Positions 9,071 through 17,001 of a stretch of 64,000 nt of DNA are shown in pieces. The position numbers and the translations under genes were made by a program. Numbering within the stretch: the stretch's first letter is position 1; every line of letters starts with the position of its first letter. Below the pieces are notes generated by a model that was not told where the DNA came from, ran no database searches, and worked only from the letters and a program-made list of their open reading frames with translations. Origin of the DNA: an uncultured Ruminiclostridium sp. (GTDB lineage: Bacteria; Bacillota; Clostridia; Oscillospirales; Ruminococcaceae); assembly GCA_934490165.1 (NCBI GenBank), contig CAKSTB010000001.1, forward strand, positions 248,001-312,000, given 5' to 3'.

Positions 9071-9889
9071 TCAGTTGTCGATTTCATCTATACCTGTCTT
9101 ATAACTGTAGGCTTGTGCACATTTTCGGCACAGAGTTATATAAAGCTGCTTGGTGTTTTCAAGTGAGGACAGCAGATCATCAGAGTTGTAACGGGCAAAG
9201 CAGTCTTTAAGCTTTTCGGTAACAAAATCTTCCGACCACTGCTCTATCATTCTGCCACCGTACCGGGTATCATAGTTTTCTCCGTGGACAATATGTTCGT
9301 ACATTTCTATAACGGTAAGAAGCTTTGACTTAAGGTAGCCGTTAATGCACATTATTGCAGTCCATAATTCTCCGCGTCTTATCTTTTTTTCAGCCCAAAC
9401 CGTGTGAAAGAAAAAGTCATTTGCCTGATTTTTAAATTCTTCTTCCAATAAGGGTATATAACTGGTTTTTTCAATTACAGTAATCATATCAAGGTATTCC
9501 GCTATACCGCACCTGTCGAATAACAGCTTGTATCCGCGGTTCATAATTTCATCTATTGAATGAGAGTTCAGATGACTTTTCAGTCTGTCTTCATTAAGTA
9601 TTATCATATCGGCATCAAGCGAACCGTCGAAGAGGATACGGCGTTCCTTTTCGCCTGCTATTGTATCCTCGACAAACGAATAAACAGGCTTACCGAGCTT
9701 TCTTATCAATGTATCTTCATACAGCAACCTTTCAGGATGTGAGCAAGCGATGATGAGATCGATGTCAGAGTATTCATCAGCTTTGCTGTAATCTCTCGCC
9801 TGAGAGCCGATGAGGATTACTGCTTTTATTTCCTGTTCGGTTTTGCATAGAGAAAGAAGCCTTTGTTTAATATCATAGTAGCGATCCAT
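9071..9889 (-). CDS. AadE/ANT(6)-like nucleotidyltransferase
   Basis: A 272-aa protein of the streptomycin 6-adenylyltransferase (AadE) family, which transfers AMP to aminoglycosides. The nucleotidyltransferase motif GSQARDYSKADEYSDID is at about 28-44, with G28-S29 and metal-binding D42/D44. A helical C-terminal half follows. The ATG at 9889 has GGGG about 9 bases upstream. Chromosomal copies in gut Clostridia are common, and many are of unproven resistance function. It sits alone behind a terminator. Confidence 0.82.
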   Translation of the reverse strand: MDRYYDIKQRLLSLCKTEQEIKAVILIGSQARDYSKADEYSDIDLIIACSHPERLLYEDTLIRKLGKPVYSFVEDTIAGEKERRILFDGSLDADMIILNEDRLKSHLNSHSIDEIMNRGYKLLFDRCGIAEYLDMITVIEKTSYIPLLEEEFKNQANDFFFHTVWAEKKIRRGELWTAIMCINGYLKSKLLTVIEMYEHIVHGENYDTRYGGRMIEQWSEDFVTEKLKDCFARYNSDDLLSSLENTKQLYITLCRKCAQAYSYKTGIDEIDN

Positions 9890-9910
9890 TTTCAATACCC
9901 CACTGAAAGC

Positions 9911-9938
9911 TAAAGCCACAGTCAGACTGCGGCTTTTT
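9911..9938 (-). terminator. Terminator of metA
   Basis: AAGCCaCAG and CTGcGGCTT form a stem around a 5-base loop, just past the metA stop at 9949 and before the nucleotidyltransferase start. Confidence 0.6.
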
Positions 9939-9948
9939 AAGTCTATTG

Positions 9949-10878
9949 TTAATATTCAAGCGGTTCGAGTTTCGTAAGGTCAAACGGTGTTTCCTGATAT
10001 ACGCAGAAGTTGAGCCAGTTTGAGTACATAAGGCTTGCATGGCCACGCCATGTAAAATGCGGTGTCAGCTTAGGATTATCATCTGGGAAATAGTTGTACG
10101 GTACATCTATCGGTATACCCTTTTCCACATCGCGCATATACTCATCTTTAAGCGTGTTTCTGTCGTATTCTGCATGACCGGTTATGAAAATCTGCCTGTT
10201 GGTGCGGTCAGCTATGATATATGCACCTGCTATATCGGAATACGCAAGCAGTGCAAGATTGGGGTTCTTTTCGATATCCTCCATATTTACGCCTGTATAA
10301 CGCGAATGAGGAACCATAAAAATATCGTCAAAGCCTTTAAGCAAAGGGTGATTTATCGCATTTATCTTGTGAGGGAAAATACCGAACATCTTTTTATCAA
10401 GTACCTGCTTTTGAATGCCGTAATGATAGTAAAGCCCCGCAAAAGCCGCCCAACATATATGAACAGTATTAAATGCGTGTGTCTTGCTCCATTCCATTAT
10501 GTCGCAGAGTTCTTTCCAGTAATGCACCGAATTGAAGTCAAGCAGTTCTACAGGTGCTCCTGTGATAATAAGAGCATCAAAATACTGCTCCTTTATCTGA
10601 TTGAATGTCGTATAGAAATTTATAAGGTGCTCCTGCGAGGTGTTCTTAGGGTTATGAGTTTCGGTTTTAACAAGAGTTATATCCACCTGCAAGGGTGTGT
10701 TACTCAGCAGTCTTAAAAGCTGTGTTTCGGTAACGATCTTTGTAGGCATAAGGTTCACTATTGCCACCTTAAGCGGTCTTATATCCTGTCTTGATGCTTT
10801 TTCATCAGCCATAACGAAAATGTTTTCGTTTACAAGTGTGCTGAAAGCCGGCAGATTATTAGGAATTTTAATCGGCAT
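9949..10878 (-). CDS. metA: Homoserine O-acyltransferase (probably acetyl-CoA-dependent)
   Basis: Catalyses acylation of homoserine, the first step of methionine synthesis. The length of 309 aa is typical. The catalytic Cys is C142 (HICWAAF), with His235 and Glu237 in GHAEYD. Residue 111, which in this family separates acetyl-CoA users (Glu) from succinyl-CoA users (Gly), is Glu here (GAPVE), so the product is probably O-acetylhomoserine. The segment after the Cys reads WAAFAGLYYHYG where most homologues I recall have WGAQAG. Own promoter at 10913-10941; the leader is only about 30 nt, so no SAM riboswitch fits. Confidence 0.95.
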   Translation of the reverse strand: MPIKIPNNLPAFSTLVNENIFVMADEKASRQDIRPLKVAIVNLMPTKIVTETQLLRLLSNTPLQVDITLVKTETHNPKNTSQEHLINFYTTFNQIKEQYFDALIITGAPVELLDFNSVHYWKELCDIMEWSKTHAFNTVHICWAAFAGLYYHYGIQKQVLDKKMFGIFPHKINAINHPLLKGFDDIFMVPHSRYTGVNMEDIEKNPNLALLAYSDIAGAYIIADRTNRQIFITGHAEYDRNTLKDEYMRDVEKGIPIDVPYNYFPDDNPKLTPHFTWRGHASLMYSNWLNFCVYQETPFDLTKLEPLEY

Positions 10879-10912
10879 TTACATCATCCTTTTCGTTTCG
10901 TCATAATATTTA

Positions 10913-10941
10913 ATTATAACACGATTTTAATGTGCCGTCAA
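10913..10941 (-). promoter_or_regulatory. Promoter of metA, inside a hairpin element
   Basis: On the minus strand, TTGACG (10941-10936), a 17-base spacer and TATAAT (10918-10913). The -35 box lies in the loop and one arm base of the hairpin at 10930-10948. Confidence 0.6.
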
Positions 10942-11076
10942 GGCACATAGCGGCAAATGCCGCAAGTTTTGCCTATCGGGCAAAACAAAATCGTGCTTCA
11001 ACGTTCTCAACCATTGCGTAGCAAAGCTACATACTATGCGGCGAAATCGTCTTCTGACGATTTCAGGCTGAGGTTG
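10920..11076. repeat. Multi-hairpin palindromic element between metA and fba
   Basis: A left module is closed by CACGATTTT (10920-10928) with AAAATCGTG (10987-10995). It encloses three hairpins: ATGTGCC/GGCACAT (10930-10948), GCGGC/GCCGC (10950-10963) and GTTTTGCC/GGCAAAAC (10966-10986). A right module is framed by CAACC (11008-11012) and GGTTG (11072-11076), with GTAGC/GCTAC (11018-11030) and a perfect 9-bp GAAATCGTC/GACGATTTC (11043-11064). No protein-coding sense is apparent. It sits between the fba terminator and the metA promoter, so it may be a dispersed palindromic repeat and not an expressed RNA. Confidence 0.6.
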
Positions 11077-11137
11077 TATAACACAGTATTCGTACAAATG
11101 CAACCGAAAAATTCTATTCTATATAAAGCGGATCACA

Positions 11138-11166
11138 AAAAATCGCCGCTGATAAACAGCGGCGAC
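11138..11166 (-). terminator. Terminator of fba
   Basis: TCGCCGCTG (11143-11151) and CAGCGGCGA (11157-11165) form a perfect 9-bp stem with a 5-base loop, followed on the minus strand by TTTTTTG. Confidence 0.85.
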
Positions 11167-11185
11167 TGTATCATTGATATTTCGA

Positions 11186-12049
11186 TCAAGCCTTGTTGAT
11201 TGATCCGAAGAGTTCCATCTTTTCCTTAACTGTAGCCTTGATAGCTTCAAAGCCGGGAGCGAGGAGCTTTCTGGGATCAAAGCCCTTACCCTGAAGATCC
11301 TTGCCTTCTTCGATGTACTTTCTTGTAGCTTCCTGGAATGCGAGCTGGCACTCTGTGTTAACGTTGATCTTAGAAACGCCGAGTGAGATAGCCTTCTTGA
11401 TCATGTCAGCGGGGATACCTGTACCGCCGTGCAGTACGAGAGGCATATTGCCAACCTTTTCCTTAACTGCTGCCAGTGTTTCAAATGAAAGACCGGGCCA
11501 GTTTTCGGGATACTTGCCGTGGATATTACCGATACCTGCAGCGAGCATTGTAACGCCGAGATCAGCGATAGCCTTGCACTCGTTAGGATCAGCACATTCG
11601 CCCATACCGACAACGCCGTCTTCTTCACCGCCGATAGAGCCTACTTCAGCTTCAAGTGAGATACCGAGGATATCGCAAGTGTGAACGAGAGCTGTTGTCT
11701 TTTCGATGTTCTCAGCGATAGGATAGTGAGAACCGTCAAACATTATAGAAGAGAAACCTGCATTGATGCAAGCCTTAGCGCCTTCAAATGTACCGTGGTC
11801 AAGGTGAAGAGCTACGGGAACTGTGATATTCAGTTCTTCGATCATACCCTTTACCATACCTACAACGGTCTTATAACCGCACATATACTTACCTGCACCC
11901 TCAGATACACCTAAGATAACAGGTGAGTTGCACTCCTGTGCAGTAAGAAGGATAGCCTTTGTCCATTCAAGGTTGTTTATGTTGAACTGGCCTACGGCGT
12001 ACTTGCCTTCAAGTGCCTTGTTCAGCATTTCTTTTGCAGAAACTAACAT
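11186..12049 (-). CDS. fba: Class II fructose-bisphosphate aldolase
   Basis: A zinc-dependent aldolase interconverting fructose 1,6-bisphosphate with DHAP and glyceraldehyde 3-phosphate in glycolysis and gluconeogenesis. It has 287 aa. The catalytic Asp and zinc His are D84-H85 (LHLDHG), with the other zinc His at H178 (NIHGKY) and H207 (LHGGTG). The phosphate-binding INVNTE segment is near the C-terminal third. The ATG at 12049 has AAAGGAGAAAACAA upstream. A tagatose-bisphosphate aldolase is a close alternative, but the single chromosomal setting favours Fba. Confidence 0.92.
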   Translation of the reverse strand: MLVSAKEMLNKALEGKYAVGQFNINNLEWTKAILLTAQECNSPVILGVSEGAGKYMCGYKTVVGMVKGMIEELNITVPVALHLDHGTFEGAKACINAGFSSIMFDGSHYPIAENIEKTTALVHTCDILGISLEAEVGSIGGEEDGVVGMGECADPNECKAIADLGVTMLAAGIGNIHGKYPENWPGLSFETLAAVKEKVGNMPLVLHGGTGIPADMIKKAISLGVSKINVNTECQLAFQEATRKYIEEGKDLQGKGFDPRKLLAPGFEAIKATVKEKMELFGSINKA

Positions 12050-12098
12050 TTGTTTTCTCCTTTGATTCTTATTCCGGCGGAAACCGCCTTTCAGATTT

Positions 12099-12127
12099 AT
12101 TATACTACATCTGCCCTGCAAATGCAA
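12099..12127 (-). promoter_or_regulatory. Promoter of fba
   Basis: On the minus strand, TTGCAT (12127-12122), a 17-base spacer and TATAAT (12104-12099). The leader holds a GGCGG/CCGCC hairpin. Confidence 0.6.
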
Positions 12128-12146
12128 GTGCAAATTAACAAAAAAT

Positions 12147-12170
12147 AAGAGCCGCCAAAAAGGCAGCTCT
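12147..12170 (-). terminator. Terminator of the AbrB-family gene
   Basis: AGAGCcGCC and GGCaGCTCT flank a short A-rich loop. On the minus strand it is followed by TATTTTTTG, just past the stop at 12178. Confidence 0.75.
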
Positions 12171-12177
12171 ATGTATC

Positions 12178-12429
12178 TTATTCAGCAAAATCCTTGATGA
12201 GCTCTGCGAGGCATTCTGAACAAATGTTCTTGCCCTTGAACTGCTGAATGTCACTTGCATTATTGCAGAATGAGCAAGCAGGCATATACTTCTTGAGAAT
12301 AATCTGGTCATCCTCAACATAGATTTCAAGAGAGTCCTTTATGCCGATATCAAGAGTTCTTCTGAGCTCTATCGGGATAACAATTCTTCCGAGTTCGTCA
12401 ACTTTTCTAACAATTCCTGTAGATTTCAT
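12178..12429 (-). CDS. AbrB/SpoVT-family transcription regulator with C-terminal Cys4 motif
   Basis: An 83-aa DNA-binding protein. The swapped-hairpin AbrB domain occupies residues 1-47 (TGIVRKVDELGRIVIPIELRR). The tail has a zinc-site-like CxxC-x14-CxxC with C52, C55, C70 and C73. AbrB proteins act as transition-state regulators in Firmicutes; the Cys4 tail is common in clostridial relatives. AAGGAG precedes the ATG, and a good promoter (TTGACA-17-TAAAAT) lies upstream. Target genes cannot be read from the sequence. Confidence 0.9.
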   Translation of the reverse strand: MKSTGIVRKVDELGRIVIPIELRRTLDIGIKDSLEIYVEDDQIILKKYMPACSFCNNASDIQQFKGKNICSECLAELIKDFAE

Positions 12430-12506
12430 GTTTTTTCTCCTTATTGTTTTTACTTTTCTTTCCTTCTTCGAGCAAGAAGACCGTCACTTCCGCTTGCTTC
12501 GATTAT

Positions 12507-12535
12507 ATTTTACCAAATCTCTGCACATTTGTCAA
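12507..12535 (-). promoter_or_regulatory. Promoter of the AbrB-family gene
   Basis: On the minus strand, TTGACA (12535-12530), a 17-base spacer and TAAAAT (12512-12507). The rest of the 12430-12797 gap is AT-rich, and I see no further gene or clear site in it. Confidence 0.65.
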
Positions 12536-12797
12536 ATGCAGATTTTATATAGCTGTAATTCGCTTCCATTCATAGCAAGAAAAGAAATTGAACAGTATTC
12601 AAATCGTATTTTTTAACAAATCGCTTTACTATCGCATTTCACAACGTTCACAACAATTTCGACATTATTTTTCAAAAAACAAGAATTGTTATCATCTTTA
12701 AAAAGCGTGTAAAAATTCAGCAATATGCACATATACGCATTTACTGTTGCGCTATATATAGTACATTTTGATACCGGCAAAAATCGGTGGAGTTAAT

Positions 12798-13391
12798 ATG
12801 CGTTATGTAATTTTTGTTATAATATGCCTTTCATTTATTTTTTCCGCCCTGACAGGAAGAATGGCGGAGCTTTCGACAGCGGCGCTTACTTCATGTAAAG
12901 ACGCGGTAACGCTTTGCATTGCTCTTTGCGGAACTATCTGTCTGTGGAGCGGGGTCATGAATGTAGCCGAGCGCTCAGGCGCAGTAAAGAAACTGTCGGT
13001 TCTATTCGTAAAACCGTTGTCGCTTCTCTTCCCCGATATCAATAAAAAAGGCAGTGCGATGCAGTATATAGTAATGAATTTCATTTCCAATCTTCTAGGG
13101 CTCGGTAACGCATCAACGCCACTCGGCATCAAGGCGATGAACGAGCTGAAAAAGGAGCAGAATGCCGATAAGACCGCTACTCGCAGTATGATCATGCTTG
13201 TTATAATGAACACGGCAAGCGTGCAGTTTTTTCCGTCCACTATTGCAGCGATCAGAGCGTCTTACGGAAGTACAGCTCCCGCAGATATTGTTCCATGTGT
13301 ATGGATAGTGTCGGTAATTGCACTGGGAATTTCGGTTGCCGCCGTATTTATTTCAGACAGAATAGCATCACGGAGAAAGAAAAATGACTGA
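12798..13391 (+). CDS. spmA: Spore maturation protein A
   Basis: A 197-aa membrane protein with a nucleoside-recognition (Gate) domain; SpmA with SpmB is needed for spore core dehydration in Bacillus. The hydrophobic N-terminus is followed by a conserved NLLGLGNASTPLGIKAM segment (about 95-111) and a final membrane helix. The ATG at 12798 has GGTGGAG upstream. The next gene, spmB, overlaps by 8 bases, the usual coupled arrangement. No vegetative-type promoter is obvious, as expected for a sporulation-sigma gene. Confidence 0.92.
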   Translation: MRYVIFVIICLSFIFSALTGRMAELSTAALTSCKDAVTLCIALCGTICLWSGVMNVAERSGAVKKLSVLFVKPLSLLFPDINKKGSAMQYIVMNFISNLLGLGNASTPLGIKAMNELKKEQNADKTATRSMIMLVIMNTASVQFFPSTIAAIRASYGSTAPADIVPCVWIVSVIALGISVAAVFISDRIASRRKKND

Positions 13392-13902
13392 AATCACAGA
13401 TTACATAGCACCTGTTATGATACTTGCCGTATTTACATACGGCATAGCCACTAAAACAGATATATTTGACGCATTTATAGAAGGTGCGACCGAGGGACTT
13501 AAAACAACATTTGATATTCTTCCGGCACTTGTCTGCCTTATGACCTGTATAGGTATGTTCAAAGCTTCGGGTTGTATGGAAATACTGACACAGCTTATAG
13601 CCCCGGTGACATCTTTCTTCGGATTTCCCGATGAATGTATCCCGTTGATATTTATACGTCCGTTGTCGGGAAGCGGCGCATTGTCAGTATATGACGGCAT
13701 AATCGCAGAAAACGGTGCGGACAGCTTTGTCGGTCGTGTTGCTTCAACGATGATGGGCTCAACAGAAACCACTTTCTATACTGTCGCCGTATACTTCGGA
13801 GCGGCAAAGATAAAGAAAAGCCGCTATGCTATTCCTGCGGCGCTGACAGGCGATATGATAGGCTGGATCGCTTCTGCGGTCGCGGTAAGACTTTTCTTCT
13901 GA
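13384..13902 (+). CDS. spmB: Spore maturation protein B
   Basis: A 172-aa multi-pass membrane protein of the nucleoside-recognition family and partner of SpmA. Landmarks are IEGATEGLKTTFDILPALV in the first third, the FIRPLSGSGAL motif near 95-105 and the MMGSTETTFYTVAVYFG segment near 122-138. It overlaps spmA and ends at a stem-loop shared with the convergent ybaK gene. Confidence 0.92.
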   Translation: MTEITDYIAPVMILAVFTYGIATKTDIFDAFIEGATEGLKTTFDILPALVCLMTCIGMFKASGCMEILTQLIAPVTSFFGFPDECIPLIFIRPLSGSGALSVYDGIIAENGADSFVGRVASTMMGSTETTFYTVAVYFGAAKIKKSRYAIPAALTGDMIGWIASAVAVRLFF

Positions 13903-13907
13903 CATAA

Positions 13908-13943
13908 AAAAGCACGGTGAAACAGATTTTCGCCGTGCTTTAT
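13908..13943. terminator. Bidirectional terminator between spmB and ybaK
   Basis: AAAGCACGG and CCGTGCTTT pair around a loop of about 15 bases. T-rich tails occur on both sides, between convergent genes. Confidence 0.7.
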
Positions 13944-13949
13944 TTGATA

Positions 13950-14435
13950 TCAATCTTTTACTATGTCGCACACATCGGCTCTCGTAACCTTTATCAGATC
14001 ATCGGGAGCTATTATTATCTGCGTGCCGAGCTTACCGCCGCTGACTATAACCTTATCGAATTCCTTTATAGTGCTGTGGTAAACAGTCTTGTACTGCTTT
14101 TTCATTCCTATTGGGGTGCAGCCGCCGCGGATATATCCTGTTACCGCATTTATATCCTTGACGTGCACCATTTCGATCGACTTCTCGCTAACCGCCTTTG
14201 CCGCTTTTTTCATATCAAGCTCAAGTGCTATCGGAATAGCGAATACATAGTAGTTTTTAGTTTTACCCTCGGTCACCAGCGTCTTAAAAGTGCTTTCGTA
14301 AGGCTGTCCGAGCATATCCGCAATGTGTACGCCGTCTATAAATTCATCACACTCATAAGTGTTTACTTCATAGTTTATCTTATTCTTATCCAGTATACGC
14401 ATTGCATTGGTCTTGTTCTCTTTTTCCTTTGCCAT
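13950..14435 (-). CDS. ybaK: YbaK/EbsC-type Cys-tRNA(Pro) deacylase
   Basis: A 161-aa trans-editing enzyme that hydrolyses misacylated Cys-tRNA(Pro) in the cytoplasm. The family signature GYIRGGCTPIGMKK lies near 100-113, and the invariant Lys of the FKTLV segment near 53. I chose the ATG at 14435, with AAAGGAG 7 bases upstream; the ATG at 14441 is too close to that site. The start overlaps the upstream aspartase-like gene stop, so it is the last gene of the hydrogenase maturation operon, which may be chance or operon extension. Confidence 0.9.
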   Translation of the reverse strand: MAKEKENKTNAMRILDKNKINYEVNTYECDEFIDGVHIADMLGQPYESTFKTLVTEGKTKNYYVFAIPIALELDMKKAAKAVSEKSIEMVHVKDINAVTGYIRGGCTPIGMKKQYKTVYHSTIKEFDKVIVSGGKLGTQIIIAPDDLIKVTRADVCDIVKD

Positions 14436-14437
14436 TG

Positions 14438-15766
14438 TCATTCTCCTTTGCCGCTTGATGCCTGCAAATATTCTTCGGCAAGAGCTATGAAACGCTCTCT
14501 GTCGTTTTCACACTCAACCAGCAGTTTATCTACCGTTTCATATCCGATCAAAGGAACATATTTCATAGCATACGCCCTACTGTTCTCAAGGTGATAGCCG
14601 CAGGCATTTTTATCGGCTGTGAGAATTTTAACGCATTTTTCGGTAAAAGTCAAGACCGCACCGGTAAGAATTTTTAGGCTGTCAATAAAGCTGTCGGCAA
14701 TAAGCGGCATAAAAGCATTCAGTTCAAAATTTCCCATAGATGAAGCATATGTAACAGCAGTATCATTCGATATTACTCTTACTGCCGCCTGTATTACAGC
14801 TTCGGGTATAACAGGGTTTACTTTGCCCGGCATCGCGGTACTTCCCTTCTGCATAGGGGAAAGCTTTATTTCACCGAGGAACTCGGCGTTCATAAGCCGC
14901 AGGTCGTTTGCTATCTTTATAAGATCAACCGCAAGGGATTTCAGCAATCCCGACACTTCGACAAATACATCACAGTTCTGCGTTATATCCATTGGGTATT
15001 CGGCGCGTGCAAGCCCTATACCGCTTTCTTTGCGGACAAGCTCCGTCATACGGAAGACATATTTGTTGTTTGCCGCTTTGCCAACTGCCGCTCCGCCGAT
15101 ATTGATAAATCTCAGGCGTTCTTCCGCCTTATATATACGCCATCTGTCCCTTGCTATGCATTGAGCATAAGATCCGAACTGCTCGCCTAGAGTGATCTCC
15201 GTTGCATTCATAAGCTCGGTTCTGCCGATCTTTTTTATAGCTGCAAACTCCTGTTCTTTTTCCTGCAAAGCAGTCTGAAGCTGTGCACACGCGTCACTCA
15301 GCCTGCGTATAAGCTTTATCGATGCAATGCGTACAGCGGTCGGGAAAACATCATTTGTTGACTGGCTGAGATTAACATGGTCAAGCGGATCTATATAGCC
15401 GTAATCACCGCACTTTCTGCCTGCGATAAGCAAGGCTGTATTACAGACGACTTCGTTCACATTCATATTTATTGAAGTGCCTGCACCACCCTGTAATGCA
15501 TCTGTCGGAAAAAGCGACATATCAATGTTAAAGCTGAGCTTATCGCACGCACTTACAATGTACTGTGCTATATTATCATCAAGAAGCCCCGCGTCACGGT
15601 TTGCGACAGCGGCGGATCTTTTCAACATAATAAGCTCATATATCAGTTCTTTATGAACGGCCTTACCCGATATATCAAAGTTAGATACTGCCCTTGCGGT
15701 ATTTATGCCGTAAAGGCAATCATCAGGCAGTGTGACACTGCCCAGAAAATCACTTTCAATTCTCAT
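14438..15766 (-). CDS. Aspartate ammonia-lyase-like enzyme in the hyd operon
   Basis: A 442-aa member of the aspartase/fumarase superfamily. The signature GSTAMPGKVNP is near 307-318, and the SQSTNDVFPTA segment is near 120-135. In this superfamily aspartase yields fumarate plus ammonia from aspartate. It lies between hydF and ybaK with overlapping ends, and aspartase homologues do recur in hyd maturase operons of Clostridia. A plausible role is supplying ammonia for the dithiomethylamine bridge of the H-cluster, but this is inference; fumarase or another lyase activity is possible. Start ATG 15766 with GGAGAT upstream. Confidence 0.8.
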   Translation of the reverse strand: MRIESDFLGSVTLPDDCLYGINTARAVSNFDISGKAVHKELIYELIMLKRSAAVANRDAGLLDDNIAQYIVSACDKLSFNIDMSLFPTDALQGGAGTSINMNVNEVVCNTALLIAGRKCGDYGYIDPLDHVNLSQSTNDVFPTAVRIASIKLIRRLSDACAQLQTALQEKEQEFAAIKKIGRTELMNATEITLGEQFGSYAQCIARDRWRIYKAEERLRFINIGGAAVGKAANNKYVFRMTELVRKESGIGLARAEYPMDITQNCDVFVEVSGLLKSLAVDLIKIANDLRLMNAEFLGEIKLSPMQKGSTAMPGKVNPVIPEAVIQAAVRVISNDTAVTYASSMGNFELNAFMPLIADSFIDSLKILTGAVLTFTEKCVKILTADKNACGYHLENSRAYAMKYVPLIGYETVDKLLVECENDRERFIALAEEYLQASSGKGE

Positions 15767-16976
15767 CGTTATCTCCGCAAAGAAGTGAATAAATGTACTC
15801 AAACGGCTGTACACTGCGTTTAAGTATACCCTGAGTGTAAGCAATACAGATGCCGTAATTGGTTATAGGCACACCAGCGTCCTTTGCACAGGCTATACGA
15901 TACTTCATCTCACGCTCAGTAAGAGTACAGCCTCCGCAGTGGATTATCAGCTTATATGGGCTCAGATCTTCGGGGAAAGTTCCTCCCGACGAGAACTCGA
16001 ACTGTAGCTGCTTTCCTGTGTAATTGCTAACCCATCTCGGTATTTTTACCGTGCCTATATCGTCACACTGCCTGTGATGTGTACAACCCTCCGATATAAG
16101 TACCTTATCACCGTCATTCAGTCTGTCAAGCGCAGTTACGCCGAGGACATTTGTTTCAAGGTCACCTTTGTAACGCGCCATAAGTATCGAAAATGATGTC
16201 AGCATTATATCATCGGGGACATCTGCCGAAACCTTTGAGAAAACCTGACTGTCGGTTATAACCAGTGCAGGCTTTATATTCAGCTTTGACAGCGTATCAC
16301 GCAGCTCATGCTCCTTGCATACAACAGCCGTAGCATCAGCTTCAAGTATATCCCTTATTGTCTGTTGCTGAGGAAGTATAAGCCTGCCTTTCGGAGCGGC
16401 TTTGTCGATAGGTACTACAAGTACCGCAACATCTCCCGGGTTCAGCAGGTCTGCGCAGATACGGAGCGACTCGTTTTTTACGTTCAGCTTTGAGCCGATG
16501 AGCTCCTTAAGCTTATTTATATTGGTTTTGTTCAGTGCGTCGGTGTAAATCGTGTCATTGCCGCCGGCAGGTATGGTATCAAGCAGATCGCACTTGTTCA
16601 TAACCGTTATATAAGGAATATTCTGCTTCTTCAGCTTTTCAAGTATAGCGTTGTCAAAGTCGGATATGCCTTTTGTGCTGTCAACAACAAGCAACGCTAT
16701 ATCAGTCTTGAAAAGCACCTGATAGCTTTTCTTGACGCGCATACTTCCGAGGTCGCCCTCGTCGTCAAGTCCGGGTGTATCGGTTATCATGACAGGACCC
16801 AGCGGCAAAAGCTCCATTGCCTTTGAAACAGGGTCGGTCGTCGTTCCCGCCGTATCCGAAACTACCGCAAGCTCCTGACCTGTTATAGCGTTTATAAGGC
16901 TCGACTTACCTGCATTTCGTCTGCCGAAAATTCCAATATGTATTCTCTCGCCGCTTGGAGTAGTGTTTAAACTCAC
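15756..16976 (-). CDS. hydF: [FeFe]-hydrogenase maturation GTPase HydF
   Basis: A scaffold GTPase on which the 2Fe subcluster of the H-cluster is assembled before transfer to HydA. It has 406 aa. The G1 motif GRRNAGKSS is at 18-26, followed by DTPGLDD and NKCD. The C-terminal Fe-S site is visible as CTHH near 297 and HCGGC near 345-349. I chose the GTG at 16976, with AAAGGAG upstream; this start overlaps the hydG 3' end by 25 bases. Its end overlaps the aspartase-like gene. Confidence 0.93.
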   Translation of the reverse strand: MSLNTTPSGERIHIGIFGRRNAGKSSLINAITGQELAVVSDTAGTTTDPVSKAMELLPLGPVMITDTPGLDDEGDLGSMRVKKSYQVLFKTDIALLVVDSTKGISDFDNAILEKLKKQNIPYITVMNKCDLLDTIPAGGNDTIYTDALNKTNINKLKELIGSKLNVKNESLRICADLLNPGDVAVLVVPIDKAAPKGRLILPQQQTIRDILEADATAVVCKEHELRDTLSKLNIKPALVITDSQVFSKVSADVPDDIMLTSFSILMARYKGDLETNVLGVTALDRLNDGDKVLISEGCTHHRQCDDIGTVKIPRWVSNYTGKQLQFEFSSGGTFPEDLSPYKLIIHCGGCTLTEREMKYRIACAKDAGVPITNYGICIAYTQGILKRSVQPFEYIYSLLCGDNDEN

Positions 16977-17001
16977 GGACTGCTCCTTTCGTTGTCGGTC
17001 A

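Noticed and set aside
9071..9889. Acquired resistance gene on a mobile element
   Set aside because: Codon use and flanks look like the surrounding chromosome and there are no mobility genes; only a family-level resemblance to AadE is supported.
10039..10716. A 225-codon ORF antisense to metA
   Set aside because: No recognisable domain; the minus strand has the full MetA catalytic set.
10879..10912. SAM riboswitch for metA
   Set aside because: The -10 box leaves a leader of only about 30 nt and no S-box sequence is present.
14619..15164. A 181-codon ORF antisense to the aspartase-like gene
   Set aside because: It is a shadow: the opposite strand encodes a clear superfamily protein with its signature motif.
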